Shown: piece after piece, positions 1 to 7,551 of the stretch
How positions within the stretch are numbered: the first letter of the stretch is position 1
Layout: every line of letters begins with the position of its first letter
DNA from: Arthrobacter sp.
GTDB taxonomy: Bacteria > Actinomycetota > Actinomycetes > Actinomycetales > Micrococcaceae
Length of the DNA stretch: 25,072 nt
Assembly: GCA_030147325.1 (NCBI GenBank)
Contig: JASLAA010000098.1
Location: 1 to 25,072, forward strand
Direction: 5' to 3'
Program-made: the position numbers and the translations under genes
The notes under the pieces: generated by a model
Databases searched by the model: none
Told to the model about the DNA's origin: nothing
The model's input: only the letters and a program-made list of their open reading frames with translations

Positions 1-1
1 C

Positions 2-1498
2 CTGCCGGCACGACCGTTCGTCGTTCCTGCCGGTGCTTCGGTCACCTTCAGGACGAAGTTCACGGGTGCCTCGGGGTCGGTGGGCATACGGGCCGCGCAG
101 CTCGAGCTCACCAGCAGCGATGCCGCCCGGCCGGTCACCGCCGTGCAGCTCCGCGGGCTCTTCCAGGTCGGTCCCGAAGGCGACAGCGAGCTGCCGCTGG
201 CAACCCTGACGCAGGGCTTCGGCTGGACGACGAACATCGGATCGCTGAAGAACGGCGACGAGAACCCAGCCTCCGCGCTCAACGGCGAGGAGGTCCGGTC
301 CCAGCTGTGGAAGCGCGCCGACACCTCCAAGCCGGTGACGGTGCGTCAGATCGCGGCCTTCCACGGTTGCTGCACGGCGACGGAGACCATCAACATCGCC
401 GGCACGACGGCGCAGCATGCGGTCGAGTACGGGCAGACGACGCTGCCGCTGAACAGAGCGGGCACCGGGCCGACCCAGCTCACCGTCAGTCCCACCACGA
501 CGTTCCCGATCATCGTCGCAGGGCAGTCCACGCGGTCCACCGCGTATCTGGCCATCAAGACCTGGCCGGTACGGGACAGGGCCGGGGCGATCGTTCCCAA
601 CACCTGGATCGTCGGCCACGACTACATCACCGCGGCCAACCAGTGCGGCGTCGGAGTCACGAACTGCGACTACCAGGACAACGTCTACCTGATGACCAAT
701 GCGGCTCCCGCGGGAACCGCGGACACGACGCCACCGGCGGCACCTGCCGGGCTGAAGGCGACCGTCAGCGGCTCCAGCGTCGCCCTCGACTGGGCCGACA
801 ACACGGAGCCGGACCTCGCCGGCTACCACGTCGAGCGCTCCGCTGCTGCAGCCGGTCCCTGGACACGGCTCACGGGAACCGCACTCATGACGGCTTCGGC
901 CTTCACCGATGTGTCCGCTCCCGCCGGTTCGACGTCGTACTACAGGGTCCTGGCGCTCGATACCGCCGCGAACGCGTCGGCTGCCTCGGCAGTGGTGAGC
1001 GCGGCCATCCCGCCGGTTACCCAGCCGGCGGGGGATGTCGTCCGGATCAACGCCGGTGGCCCGGCGGTGACGGCTGATGGCGTGGTGTGGGCTGCGGACA
1101 AGAACTTCGTGGGTGGTAAGACGTTCACGAACACGAAGGTCACCCAGATCGCGGGCACGACGGCGGATCCGGTGTATCTGTCGGAGCGCAGCGGCGCGTC
1201 CTTCGGGTACGACGTGCCGCTGGCGTCGGGGACGTACACGGTGAAGCTGCACTTCGCCGAGATCTGGCACGGGGCTACCGGTGGTGGTCCTGGCGGGACG
1301 GGCAAGCGGGTCTTCAACGTGAACCTCGAGGGAGGCCCGGTGGAGATCTCCGCACTGGACCTCAATGCCAAGGTCGCCCCGATGACGGCCTACATCGAGA
1401 CGCGCACCGTCAGCGTGACCGATGGGAACCTCGACCTGGACCTCACCTCGACGGTGGACCAGGCGAAGATCTCCGGCATCGAGATCATCCCCGGCTGA
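2..1498 (+). CDS. Malectin and fibronectin type III domain protein, 5'-truncated by the window edge
   Basis: The reading frame is open from the first codon at base 2, so the real start lies upstream; 498 residues are visible. Residues 1-240 are a threonine/serine-rich, beta-rich region that I do not recognise. It contains paired cysteines (GCC, and CGVGVTNC) and the motif DYQDNVYL. Residues about 241-337, starting DTTPPAAPAGL, are a fibronectin type III domain. Residues about 346-498 form a malectin domain (INAGGPAV, FVGGKT, VKLHFAEI, ending ISGIEIIPG). Malectin folds bind carbohydrate, so this is probably the C-terminal part of an exported sugar-binding or surface protein; no enzyme domain, sortase motif or C-terminal membrane anchor is visible. 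It converges on a second malectin protein (1860-4655). The 15-bp hairpin at 1519-1552 follows the stop. Domain calls are strong; function and full length are not visible. Confidence 0.88.
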   Translation: MPARPFVVPAGASVTFRTKFTGASGSVGIRAAQLELTSSDAARPVTAVQLRGLFQVGPEGDSELPLATLTQGFGWTTNIGSLKNGDENPASALNGEEVRSQLWKRADTSKPVTVRQIAAFHGCCTATETINIAGTTAQHAVEYGQTTLPLNRAGTGPTQLTVSPTTTFPIIVAGQSTRSTAYLAIKTWPVRDRAGAIVPNTWIVGHDYITAANQCGVGVTNCDYQDNVYLMTNAAPAGTADTTPPAAPAGLKATVSGSSVALDWADNTEPDLAGYHVERSAAAAGPWTRLTGTALMTASAFTDVSAPAGSTSYYRVLALDTAANASAASAVVSAAIPPVTQPAGDVVRINAGGPAVTADGVVWAADKNFVGGKTFTNTKVTQIAGTTADPVYLSERSGASFGYDVPLASGTYTVKLHFAEIWHGATGGGPGGTGKRVFNVNLEGGPVEISALDLNAKVAPMTAYIETRTVSVTDGNLDLDLTSTVDQAKISGIEIIPG

Positions 1499-1518
1499 CC
1501 ACCCGGGCGGGCACGACC

Positions 1519-1552
1519 AGAACCCCTTCGTCCTACGGGACGGAGGGGTTCT
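1519..1552 (+). terminator. Terminator hairpin after the malectin/Fn3 gene
   Basis: A 15-bp stem (1519-1533 with 1538-1552, one G-U pair) closes a TACG loop, beginning 20 bases after the stop codon. There is no long T tract, which is common for hairpin terminators in high-GC actinomycetes. Confidence 0.75.
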
Positions 1553-1794
1553 GTCATGCCGCGACTCCTTCGGGTGGCCTCGCGTCGCGCCACTGCATCA
1601 AATCGGCCATGCCGTTCGCGGGACGGGGCGGGACGGGCACACGGGACCCCGGGACGGGGCGCGAGACGCAGGACGGGGCGCAAGACACGTCACCCCGGTT
1701 TCGAGTCCGGGACGCGGCACCTGCTCTCGGCCCCTACCCGGTACCGCGGGCTCGGCGTTCGGACGTGCCTGCGCTGGTCCACGATCAGCGCTGG
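1553..1794. other. Intergenic stretch with imperfect GGGACGGGGCG-like repeats
   Basis: No convincing gene lies here. Bases about 1620-1685 carry several imperfect copies of a GACGGGGCG unit (near 1623, 1654 and 1674). Short open frames cross the region, but they lack ribosome binding sites and give arginine-rich, low-complexity proteins. I take it as non-coding spacer between two convergent genes. Confidence 0.5.
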
Positions 1795-1836
1795 ACGAGG
1801 GAGGGACCCGGCCATGTGGCCGGGTCCCTCCCTCGT
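1795..1836 (-). terminator. 19-bp terminator hairpin after the Kelch gene
   Basis: A perfect 19-bp stem (1795-1813 with 1818-1836) has an ATGT loop and lies 23 bases beyond the stop codon of the minus-strand malectin/Kelch gene. It is symmetric and could stop transcripts from both directions. No clear T tract follows on the minus strand. Confidence 0.8.
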
Positions 1837-1859
1837 GCTCAGGGCGTGCTGGTGGTGGA

Positions 1860-4655
1860 TCAGGGGTTGTAGGTCTCCACCGTCGCGGAGGAGGAGAAGC
1901 CCGCCTGGACGCCCCCGCCTGCCACCGTGATCCTGCTCCCCGTCAGCAGGGGGAACACGCCGTGCTTGGCCACGAGCATCGGAGTCCCTGCTCGCCAGGA
2001 GTTGGTGGCGGGGTTGTAGATGTCGACCCTGCTGTAGACCCGGCGAGAGGTTGCGCCTGCTCCGTCCTGGGTCTCTCCTCCCATGACGTAAATCTCGCCG
2101 CGGTAGTACACGGCCTTGCCCATCCCGCCACGGGCCTGGGGCAGAGGCGCGAGGGAGCCTCCCACGCTGGACTGCCACGTGTTGGTCGAGGGGCTGTAGA
2201 CCTGGAGCGTGTCGAAGCCGTTCGCCACCGAGTTGCCGTCCCCGCTACCCGGTCCGCGGCCTCCCGCAACGAACATCCGGCTCCCGTCCGTGGTGGCAGC
2301 AGCGTGGTTGCGTCCCTGCGGCATGGGAGCGACGTCCTTCCAGCTGTTGGTGACGGGATCGTAGACCGCGGCGCGCGTCGTCGTGGTGGATCCGACGATC
2401 CCACCCGCCACGTATACCTTCCCTCCGATGAGGCTGGACGCACTCGAGCCCGCTGCGAAGGGCATATCGGGCCCCAGTGTCCAGGCGTTGGTCGCGGGAT
2501 CGTAGATCTGGTGTTTGCCCGCACCGCTGCCGAGTCCGCCGAAGAGGTGGAGCCGGCCGTTGATGACCTCGGCCGCATGATGGTGACCGGTGAAGGGACG
2601 AACGGGCAGGTTGGAACGCCAGGCCCCGGTCGAGAGGTCGAGGGCGAGGGTCGCCGTGTTGCTCTCACCCACCAGGAAGAGGGTCTTGCCGATCGTTCCG
2701 CCCGCAACCTCACCCAGTGCCACGGGCATGGAGGCGCTGGCCTCCCAGCGGTTCGAGAACCGCCCCGACCAGGTGCTCACGGAGTGGCTTCCACCCGTCA
2801 CCCAGACGGATCCGCCGACGATCCCCGCGACAGGGGTCTTGCGGCCGGAGGGCAGGGACGGCAGCTTCGCCCACACGTTCTCCGCGGGACTGTAGGAGGT
2901 GACGTCATTGCTCGGGACGTCCCCGGGCAGCGTTCCGCCGACCAGGACGATCTGCCCGTCCCTGACCACGGCCACGGCATGACTGCGTGCCACGGGCAGG
3001 TTCGCGACCTTCTGCCAGGTATTCGTGACCGGATCGTAGCGGTGGACGTCGCTCTGCAGGCCGCTCGACTCGTTCTCGTTGTGCTGGCCGCCGATCGCGT
3101 ACGCCTTGCCACCCACCGTTGCGGCAGCAACGTGGTTGCGGGGGTTGGGCATGGGTGCCTTCGCGGTCCACGTGGTGCCGCCGTCGAGGTTGATCGCCCA
3201 GGTGGTCGACTCGTCCGGGTCGGCCGTCGACCCGGCGACCCGCGAGGTGCCGGAGAAGAAGTACAGCTGCCTGCCGACGATCGAGGCCCCACCCGCCCCG
3301 CGTGGAGCGGGCAGTGCGGGCCCTCGGGTCCAGGTCTTGGTGACGGTGTCGAACTTCCAGACGTTCCTGGTGGAAGGGCCCGGGTGGTCCCCGACGTAGC
3401 CGCCGAGCAGCCAGATGGTGGTGCCGTCGACGACGACCGCTGCGTGGGTCAACTCCTCGGGCATGTCGGGCAACCGCGACCACGTGTTGGTGGCGGTGTC
3501 GAGGACGTCGCTCTGCGCGGTGGTCGTCCAGCCGGAGCTGAACCCGCCGAAGACGTAGATCTTCCCGTTGACGGCCGCGCCCTGCGCTTCCGATCGGCCG
3601 ATCGGAGCGTTCGCCTTCGTGTCCCAGGAGAATGCCGACGGGTCACCCGACGAGGGGGGAAGGACCGGGGGTGTGGTGCCGGCTCCCGGGCCGGTGACTT
3701 CGATGGCCGAGATCTTGGGCTGATCAATGGTGGACGTGAAGGCGAGGTTGAGCGTGCCATCGGCCACCTGGGTCGTGATGGTCCTGGTGGTCGCCGTCAT
3801 GGATCCGACGGACGCCAGGATGTCGTAGTCGGGGAGCTCGACGGCGCCACCTTCCGCGTTGACGCTCAGGATCCGCTTGCCCGCTCCTCCGGGACCTCCG
3901 CCCGTGGCTCCGTGGTAGATCTCGGCGAAGTGCAGCTTCACCGTGTAGCTCCCGCTCGTCGCTGCGGGAATGGCGTAGGAGAACGAGCCGAGGTTCGACG
4001 TCGCGCTGCGCTCCGTGAGGTACAGGGCATCATCGGTGGTGCCGGCGATGGCGGTGACCTTCGGATTGGAATAGGTCTTCCCGCCCACGAAGTACTGATC
4101 CGCCAGCCACTGCACTCCGCCGGTGCTCACCGCGGGTCCCCCCGCATTGATGCGCAGGGTGGTGGCTGCAGGAGCCGCCGTCGTACCCGTGGTGAAATTC
4201 GCGTGGACGACGCCAACATGGCCGTCTCCCTGCGTGACGCGGGCACTGACGACGTGGGCGCCGGACGTCAGGGATGCCGTGTCGAAGGGGAGGGCGGCCG
4301 CTGCGGTGCCACCGGCGAAGTCGAAGGGCGCCGTCGCTTCTGTCTGGCGAGCGCGTCCGGTCAGGGCCTCGTTGTCGAGCCAGAACTCGACCTTCGATGC
4401 GTCCGCCGCAGGATCGAGGAAGATGTACACCTTGCCGGAGAGCGACGCACCGCTGAGTGAGGAGGCGCCCGAGCGGTTCGCGGAGTTCGCGACCAAAAGC
4501 TGCGCGCCGGCGTCGTGGGCAGTGGCGGGCGGGGTGACGACGAATACCGCGAGGAGTGCGGCGAGGAGTGCGCCGATCACGCTCGAGGCACTCCTCCGTA
4601 ATCTGCCAGGAGCAGGGCGAGGGCTGGGTGGCGCAGGGCGGGGGGAAGTCATCAT
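1860..4655 (-). CDS. Exported malectin and Kelch-repeat protein
   Basis: Read from the ATG at 4655 this is a 931-residue exported protein. The N-terminus has arginines, then a hydrophobic core (VIGALLAALLAVFVV) and a likely cleavage site after PPATA. Residues about 50-158 look like an Ig-like beta domain, 166-321 are a malectin domain, and from about 340 to the end there are 12 Kelch repeats of the type (R)xHAAxxxxGxxYxxGG...YDPxTNxWxxxxxMP, enough for two six-bladed beta-propellers. Malectin suggests carbohydrate binding; Kelch propellers mediate binding or, in galactose-oxidase relatives, catalysis. I see no galactose-oxidase signature, LPXTG motif or C-terminal anchor, so it is probably secreted. 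The in-frame ATG at 4691 adds 12 residues with three acidic ones, which fits a signal peptide less well. However, a TTGACG -35-like box at 4720-4725 could allow a leaderless start there. Function is unproven. Confidence 0.9.
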   Translation of the reverse strand: MMTSPRPAPPSPRPAPGRLRRSASSVIGALLAALLAVFVVTPPATAHDAGAQLLVANSANRSGASSLSGASLSGKVYIFLDPAADASKVEFWLDNEALTGRARQTEATAPFDFAGGTAAAALPFDTASLTSGAHVVSARVTQGDGHVGVVHANFTTGTTAAPAATTLRINAGGPAVSTGGVQWLADQYFVGGKTYSNPKVTAIAGTTDDALYLTERSATSNLGSFSYAIPAATSGSYTVKLHFAEIYHGATGGGPGGAGKRILSVNAEGGAVELPDYDILASVGSMTATTRTITTQVADGTLNLAFTSTIDQPKISAIEVTGPGAGTTPPVLPPSSGDPSAFSWDTKANAPIGRSEAQGAAVNGKIYVFGGFSSGWTTTAQSDVLDTATNTWSRLPDMPEELTHAAVVVDGTTIWLLGGYVGDHPGPSTRNVWKFDTVTKTWTRGPALPAPRGAGGASIVGRQLYFFSGTSRVAGSTADPDESTTWAINLDGGTTWTAKAPMPNPRNHVAAATVGGKAYAIGGQHNENESSGLQSDVHRYDPVTNTWQKVANLPVARSHAVAVVRDGQIVLVGGTLPGDVPSNDVTSYSPAENVWAKLPSLPSGRKTPVAGIVGGSVWVTGGSHSVSTWSGRFSNRWEASASMPVALGEVAGGTIGKTLFLVGESNTATLALDLSTGAWRSNLPVRPFTGHHHAAEVINGRLHLFGGLGSGAGKHQIYDPATNAWTLGPDMPFAAGSSASSLIGGKVYVAGGIVGSTTTTRAAVYDPVTNSWKDVAPMPQGRNHAAATTDGSRMFVAGGRGPGSGDGNSVANGFDTLQVYSPSTNTWQSSVGGSLAPLPQARGGMGKAVYYRGEIYVMGGETQDGAGATSRRVYSRVDIYNPATNSWRAGTPMLVAKHGVFPLLTGSRITVAGGGVQAGFSSSATVETYNP

Positions 4656-4719
4656 GTCAGAAGCATCGCGCTCCGACGCCGTCCAGGCCATCGTTCTGCT
4701 GCTAGTCGGGTACCGCAGA

Positions 4720-4725
4720 CGTCAA
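4720..4725 (-). promoter_or_regulatory. Possible -35 box for the malectin/Kelch gene
   Basis: The minus strand reads TTGACG, five of six matches to the TTGACA consensus. A weak -10 (TAGCAG) follows after only 15 bases, placing transcription start near 4691. It sits in the divergent gap between the Kelch gene and the regulator unit. The -35 is good, the -10 is poor. Confidence 0.35.
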
Positions 4726-4755
4726 AGCGAGTAGAAGTGGGCCCGCTGCGGTCCG

Positions 4756-4794
4756 CCGCCGTGCGACGGCGGGGCACGACACCGCGTGCGCGGT
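4756..4794. promoter_or_regulatory. Two palindromes in the divergent promoter gap
   Basis: CCGCCGT-GCG-ACGGCGG occupies 4756-4772 (7-bp arms) and ACCGCG-TG-CGCGGT occupies 4781-4794 (6-bp arms). Both lie upstream of the TATAGT box at 4819 and upstream of the Kelch gene on the other strand, so they could be operators. GC-rich palindromes also arise by chance in this base composition. Confidence 0.3.
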
Positions 4795-4818
4795 GCGCGT
4801 CCACCCAGTTCGGAAGCC

Positions 4819-4824
4819 TATAGT
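4819..4824 (+). promoter_or_regulatory. Candidate -10 box (TATAGT) for the LAL regulator unit
   Basis: TATAGT stands out in GC-rich DNA and lies 32 bases before the ATG at 4856, leaving room for a short leader with the ribosome binding site GGAG at 4848-4851. No good -35 box is seen 16-18 bases upstream. Confidence 0.45.
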
Positions 4825-4855
4825 GAGTTTCCACGGCAGGCGGGGGTGGAGTTCC

Positions 4856-4945
4856 ATGACGGAGCGGCGCAGTGACGAAACGGTTCGGACGGTCGGGCGT
4901 TCGACTGCCTTCCGACGTGCCTGCTGTGAGCCGGACGTACCGTGA
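4856..4945 (+). CDS. Possible 29-codon leader ORF, coupled to the first LAL regulator
   Basis: An ATG at 4856, preceded by GGAG at 4848-4851, opens a 29-codon frame starting MTERRSDETV and ending CCEPDVP. Its TGA (4943-4945) shares one base with the ATG of the regulator gene at 4945, giving a TGATG junction. The regulator itself has no visible ribosome binding site, so translation may depend on ribosomes that finish this small frame. The peptide is arginine-rich with two adjacent cysteines and resembles no leader peptide I know. It could instead be untranslated leader that is open by chance; the coupling geometry is the main argument for it. Confidence 0.4.
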   Translation: MTERRSDETVRTVGRSTAFRRACCEPDVP

Positions 4946-7551
4946 TGGACGACTACTCGGGAACGTGGCCGTTGCTCCAGCGCGAGCGGGAGACAGCAGC
5001 CGTCCTCGAGTCCGTGGCGGCCCCCACGTCGCTGGGCGTCCTGGTCGTCGGCCCGCCGGGCGTCGGGAAGACCGCACTCGCCCGTGAGGTCGCTGTCTCG
5101 CTCGACACCACGGCCTACATCCTGTTCATCCGCGGTACGGCCTCGATGTCGGGTACGCCCTACGGGGCGCTCAGCGTCCTCTTCCTCGACCTGGAGTCGA
5201 CCGATGAGGTCACCGGCTCGATCCTCATGCTCCAGTCCCTGCGGGAGGCGCTGCTCGCACGGGCCCGCGGTCGTCAGGTGATCCTGCTCGTGGACAACGT
5301 TCAGCACCTCGATGACGCGTCGGTCATGGTGCTGTCCTTCTTGGCCGAGTCCGGCGCCGCGCGCCTCCTGATCACGTGCGACCGCACGGGTGGCACACCC
5401 GACGAGTTCTTCGAGCTCTGGCGTCGAGGGCTCCTCGAACGAGTCGATCTGGCACCACTCACGTTCGTGCAGTCGCGGAAGCTCCTCGAGAGCCTGCTGA
5501 AGGGAGCGCTGTCCGGCACTGCCGCGGTCGCCCTCTGGCGGGCAAGCCGCGGGAGCCCCCGATGCCTCCAGGCAGCTGTCCGCGACAGCATCACCCGCGG
5601 TCGGCTGCTCCGATCGGGCGCCTCGTGGATCTGGAGCGGAGGGAACGGCGGGGAGGCGTCCGGACCTCGCAACGACGTCCTCGGAGCGCTCTCGGGTCTC
5701 TCCCGCGAGACACGTGAGGTCCTCGACGTCATCGTCGCCGTCGGACCGGCGTCCATGGAGCTGTTGCTGTCGTGCTGTCCGGCGGTGGCTCTGAGCGAAC
5801 TGGAACGGACAGGACTCTGCCTGGTGCAGGAAGGACCCCCGTACTGCATGGAGGTGGTGAACGACCTGATCGGGGATCAGGTGAGACGGGAACTCATCGC
5901 GAGCCCGCGTCCGGCTCTCCTGGAGCTGCTCCAGCGGCTCGATGCCGATGAGCGTATGACGGCGTCCGGGCGATTGAACCTGCTGAGGTGGTTCCTGGAC
6001 ACGGGAACACACCTGTCCGAGGACTACCTCGTCACGATGGCAGGACGGGCCAACGAGTACGACGAGCCCGAACTCGCCCTGAGAGCGCTCGGCAGCCTGA
6101 GGGACATCCCGCGGAGAGCTGTGGCCGAACAGCTCCGGGCATTCGTCGATACCGGACAGATCGCCGATGGCGCAGCTCTGCTCAAGCGCCTCGAGGGAGG
6201 TGTGCCCTTCGAGGCGGAAGGACGGGCTCTCCTGCTGTGCGAGCAGGTCCGCCTGCTCGTGAGGCACCCGCAGGACCATGGGAGGGTCGGTGAGGTGCTT
6301 GCCGAGCTCGACCACGTGGTGGGTTGCCTGCCCGGGCCCGAAAAACTGTCGATCGCTCGTCGGGCCGGCGCCGTCGTCGTCGAGACCGCGGCCTACGAGG
6401 GCCGTTTCACCGACCTGACGACCACCGAGGGAACGCCCGACAACGAGCAGGATGACACCGATGCCGCGGCGGAGCGGGCTGCGCATCGGCTCCTCGCCCG
6501 CAGTATCACCGGTGCGGGCCCGGGAGCGCCGCGGCTCATGGCGCGCTTGCGGAGGCCTTGGAGGGAGGAGAACTCCGGTCCTCAGCACCACACGGTGCGG
6601 GAGCAACTCTTCATCGCCCTCATGCTCGAAGGCCACCTGGAGCATGCCCTCGGCCTGGCTGCCGACCAGACGCTCGCGTCGGGCTCATGGAAGGACCCGG
6701 CAATCCCGGACACCCTCCGCGGCTGTGCGCTGGCCATCTCGGGTCAGGCCAAAGTGGCCATGAAGGTCCTGCTGCCGACGATCGAACAGCTGCGAGCGAA
6801 CGACAGGAGCGGGCTGCGTGCCCTGGCCGAGGCTGCAGGGGCTTACTGCCGGGCGCTCCTGGGCGAGGAGCAGGACCATCAGTGGGATTTCCACACCGGC
6901 GCCTCCACGAAGCACCTGAGCTGGACGCAGCAGTCTGTCTTCGCGCTGTTCGAGACGCTCGTCAACGGCCTGCTCACGGACAGCGCGGCAGCAGCTCGGC
7001 AGTTCGCCCTCATCGCGGATGAACAGCGGAGGGCAGGACATCACCCGATGGAACTCCTCCTGCGCATGCAGGCCGTCCGTCTCGGTCAGCAGGAGCCGCA
7101 GCAGGTCCGGCTGTTGCTCGACCGGGCACGCGGACTCGATTCTCCCTTCGCCGAAGCCTGCGGACTGTTCGCCCGTGGAGTCCAGGAGGGCGACCCCGAG
7201 GTGTTGCTGCAGGCCGCCGAGCTGTCGTTCCGCCTGGGACACTGGGATCTCGCCGGGTCCGCCGCGCTCCATTCGATGCGGCTGCATGACGAGGAGGACG
7301 AACCCCTTTCCTTCATCCGGGCTGAGCAGATCTTCCGCCGCACGCACGTGCCACGCCGGAACGCGAGCGCCAGGAGGATCCTCACGGAGCGGGAGCGGGT
7401 CTTCGCCCGGATGGCGGCCAGGGGTGCCACCAACAAGGAGATCGCAGCCACGTACCACCTGTCCGTGCGCACCGTGGAGGGGCACATCCTCAAGGCGATG
7501 GCGAAGCTGGGTATCTCCACCCGCAAGCAGCTGGCTCCGGTGTTCGCATGA
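4945..7551 (+). CDS. LAL-type LuxR family transcriptional regulator with ATPase domain (first of tandem pair)
   Basis: This 868-residue protein has the layout of large ATP-binding LuxR regulators. A P-loop ATPase comes first, with Walker A GPPGVGKT near residues 36-43 and a Walker B-like strand VILLVDNVQHLD near 111-121. A long helical middle region follows, probably TPR-like, and a C-terminal LuxR helix-turn-helix at about 805-868 (TERE, NKEIA, SVRTVEGHI, GISTRKQL). It should be a cytoplasmic DNA-binding switch controlled by nucleotide and an unknown inducer. The acidic residue after the Walker B aspartate is asparagine here, whereas the neighbouring paralogue has aspartate. Start: ATG 4945 overlaps the stop of a small upstream frame; a GTG at 4942 is the only other in-frame option before a stop at 4927. 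Its own stop overlaps the next gene's ATG (ATGA), so the two are co-translated. Target genes are unknown. Confidence 0.93.
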   Translation: MDDYSGTWPLLQRERETAAVLESVAAPTSLGVLVVGPPGVGKTALAREVAVSLDTTAYILFIRGTASMSGTPYGALSVLFLDLESTDEVTGSILMLQSLREALLARARGRQVILLVDNVQHLDDASVMVLSFLAESGAARLLITCDRTGGTPDEFFELWRRGLLERVDLAPLTFVQSRKLLESLLKGALSGTAAVALWRASRGSPRCLQAAVRDSITRGRLLRSGASWIWSGGNGGEASGPRNDVLGALSGLSRETREVLDVIVAVGPASMELLLSCCPAVALSELERTGLCLVQEGPPYCMEVVNDLIGDQVRRELIASPRPALLELLQRLDADERMTASGRLNLLRWFLDTGTHLSEDYLVTMAGRANEYDEPELALRALGSLRDIPRRAVAEQLRAFVDTGQIADGAALLKRLEGGVPFEAEGRALLLCEQVRLLVRHPQDHGRVGEVLAELDHVVGCLPGPEKLSIARRAGAVVVETAAYEGRFTDLTTTEGTPDNEQDDTDAAAERAAHRLLARSITGAGPGAPRLMARLRRPWREENSGPQHHTVREQLFIALMLEGHLEHALGLAADQTLASGSWKDPAIPDTLRGCALAISGQAKVAMKVLLPTIEQLRANDRSGLRALAEAAGAYCRALLGEEQDHQWDFHTGASTKHLSWTQQSVFALFETLVNGLLTDSAAAARQFALIADEQRRAGHHPMELLLRMQAVRLGQQEPQQVRLLLDRARGLDSPFAEACGLFARGVQEGDPEVLLQAAELSFRLGHWDLAGSAALHSMRLHDEEDEPLSFIRAEQIFRRTHVPRRNASARRILTERERVFARMAARGATNKEIAATYHLSVRTVEGHILKAMAKLGISTRKQLAPVFA

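Noticed and set aside
1422..4460. 1012-residue plus-strand open frame opposite the Kelch gene
   Set aside because: It is antisense to a gene with clear malectin and Kelch repeats, is rich in Arg, Gly and Val with no domain, and arises from GC-biased codon use.
4872..5087. 71-residue open frame at the start of the first LAL regulator
   Set aside because: It overlaps the regulator in another frame, has no ribosome binding site and gives an arginine-rich product; the coupled frame at 4856 is the better candidate.
4702..6645. 647-residue minus-strand open frame opposite the first LAL regulator
   Set aside because: Antisense shadow; the plus strand has Walker A, Walker B and the LuxR helix-turn-helix in one frame.
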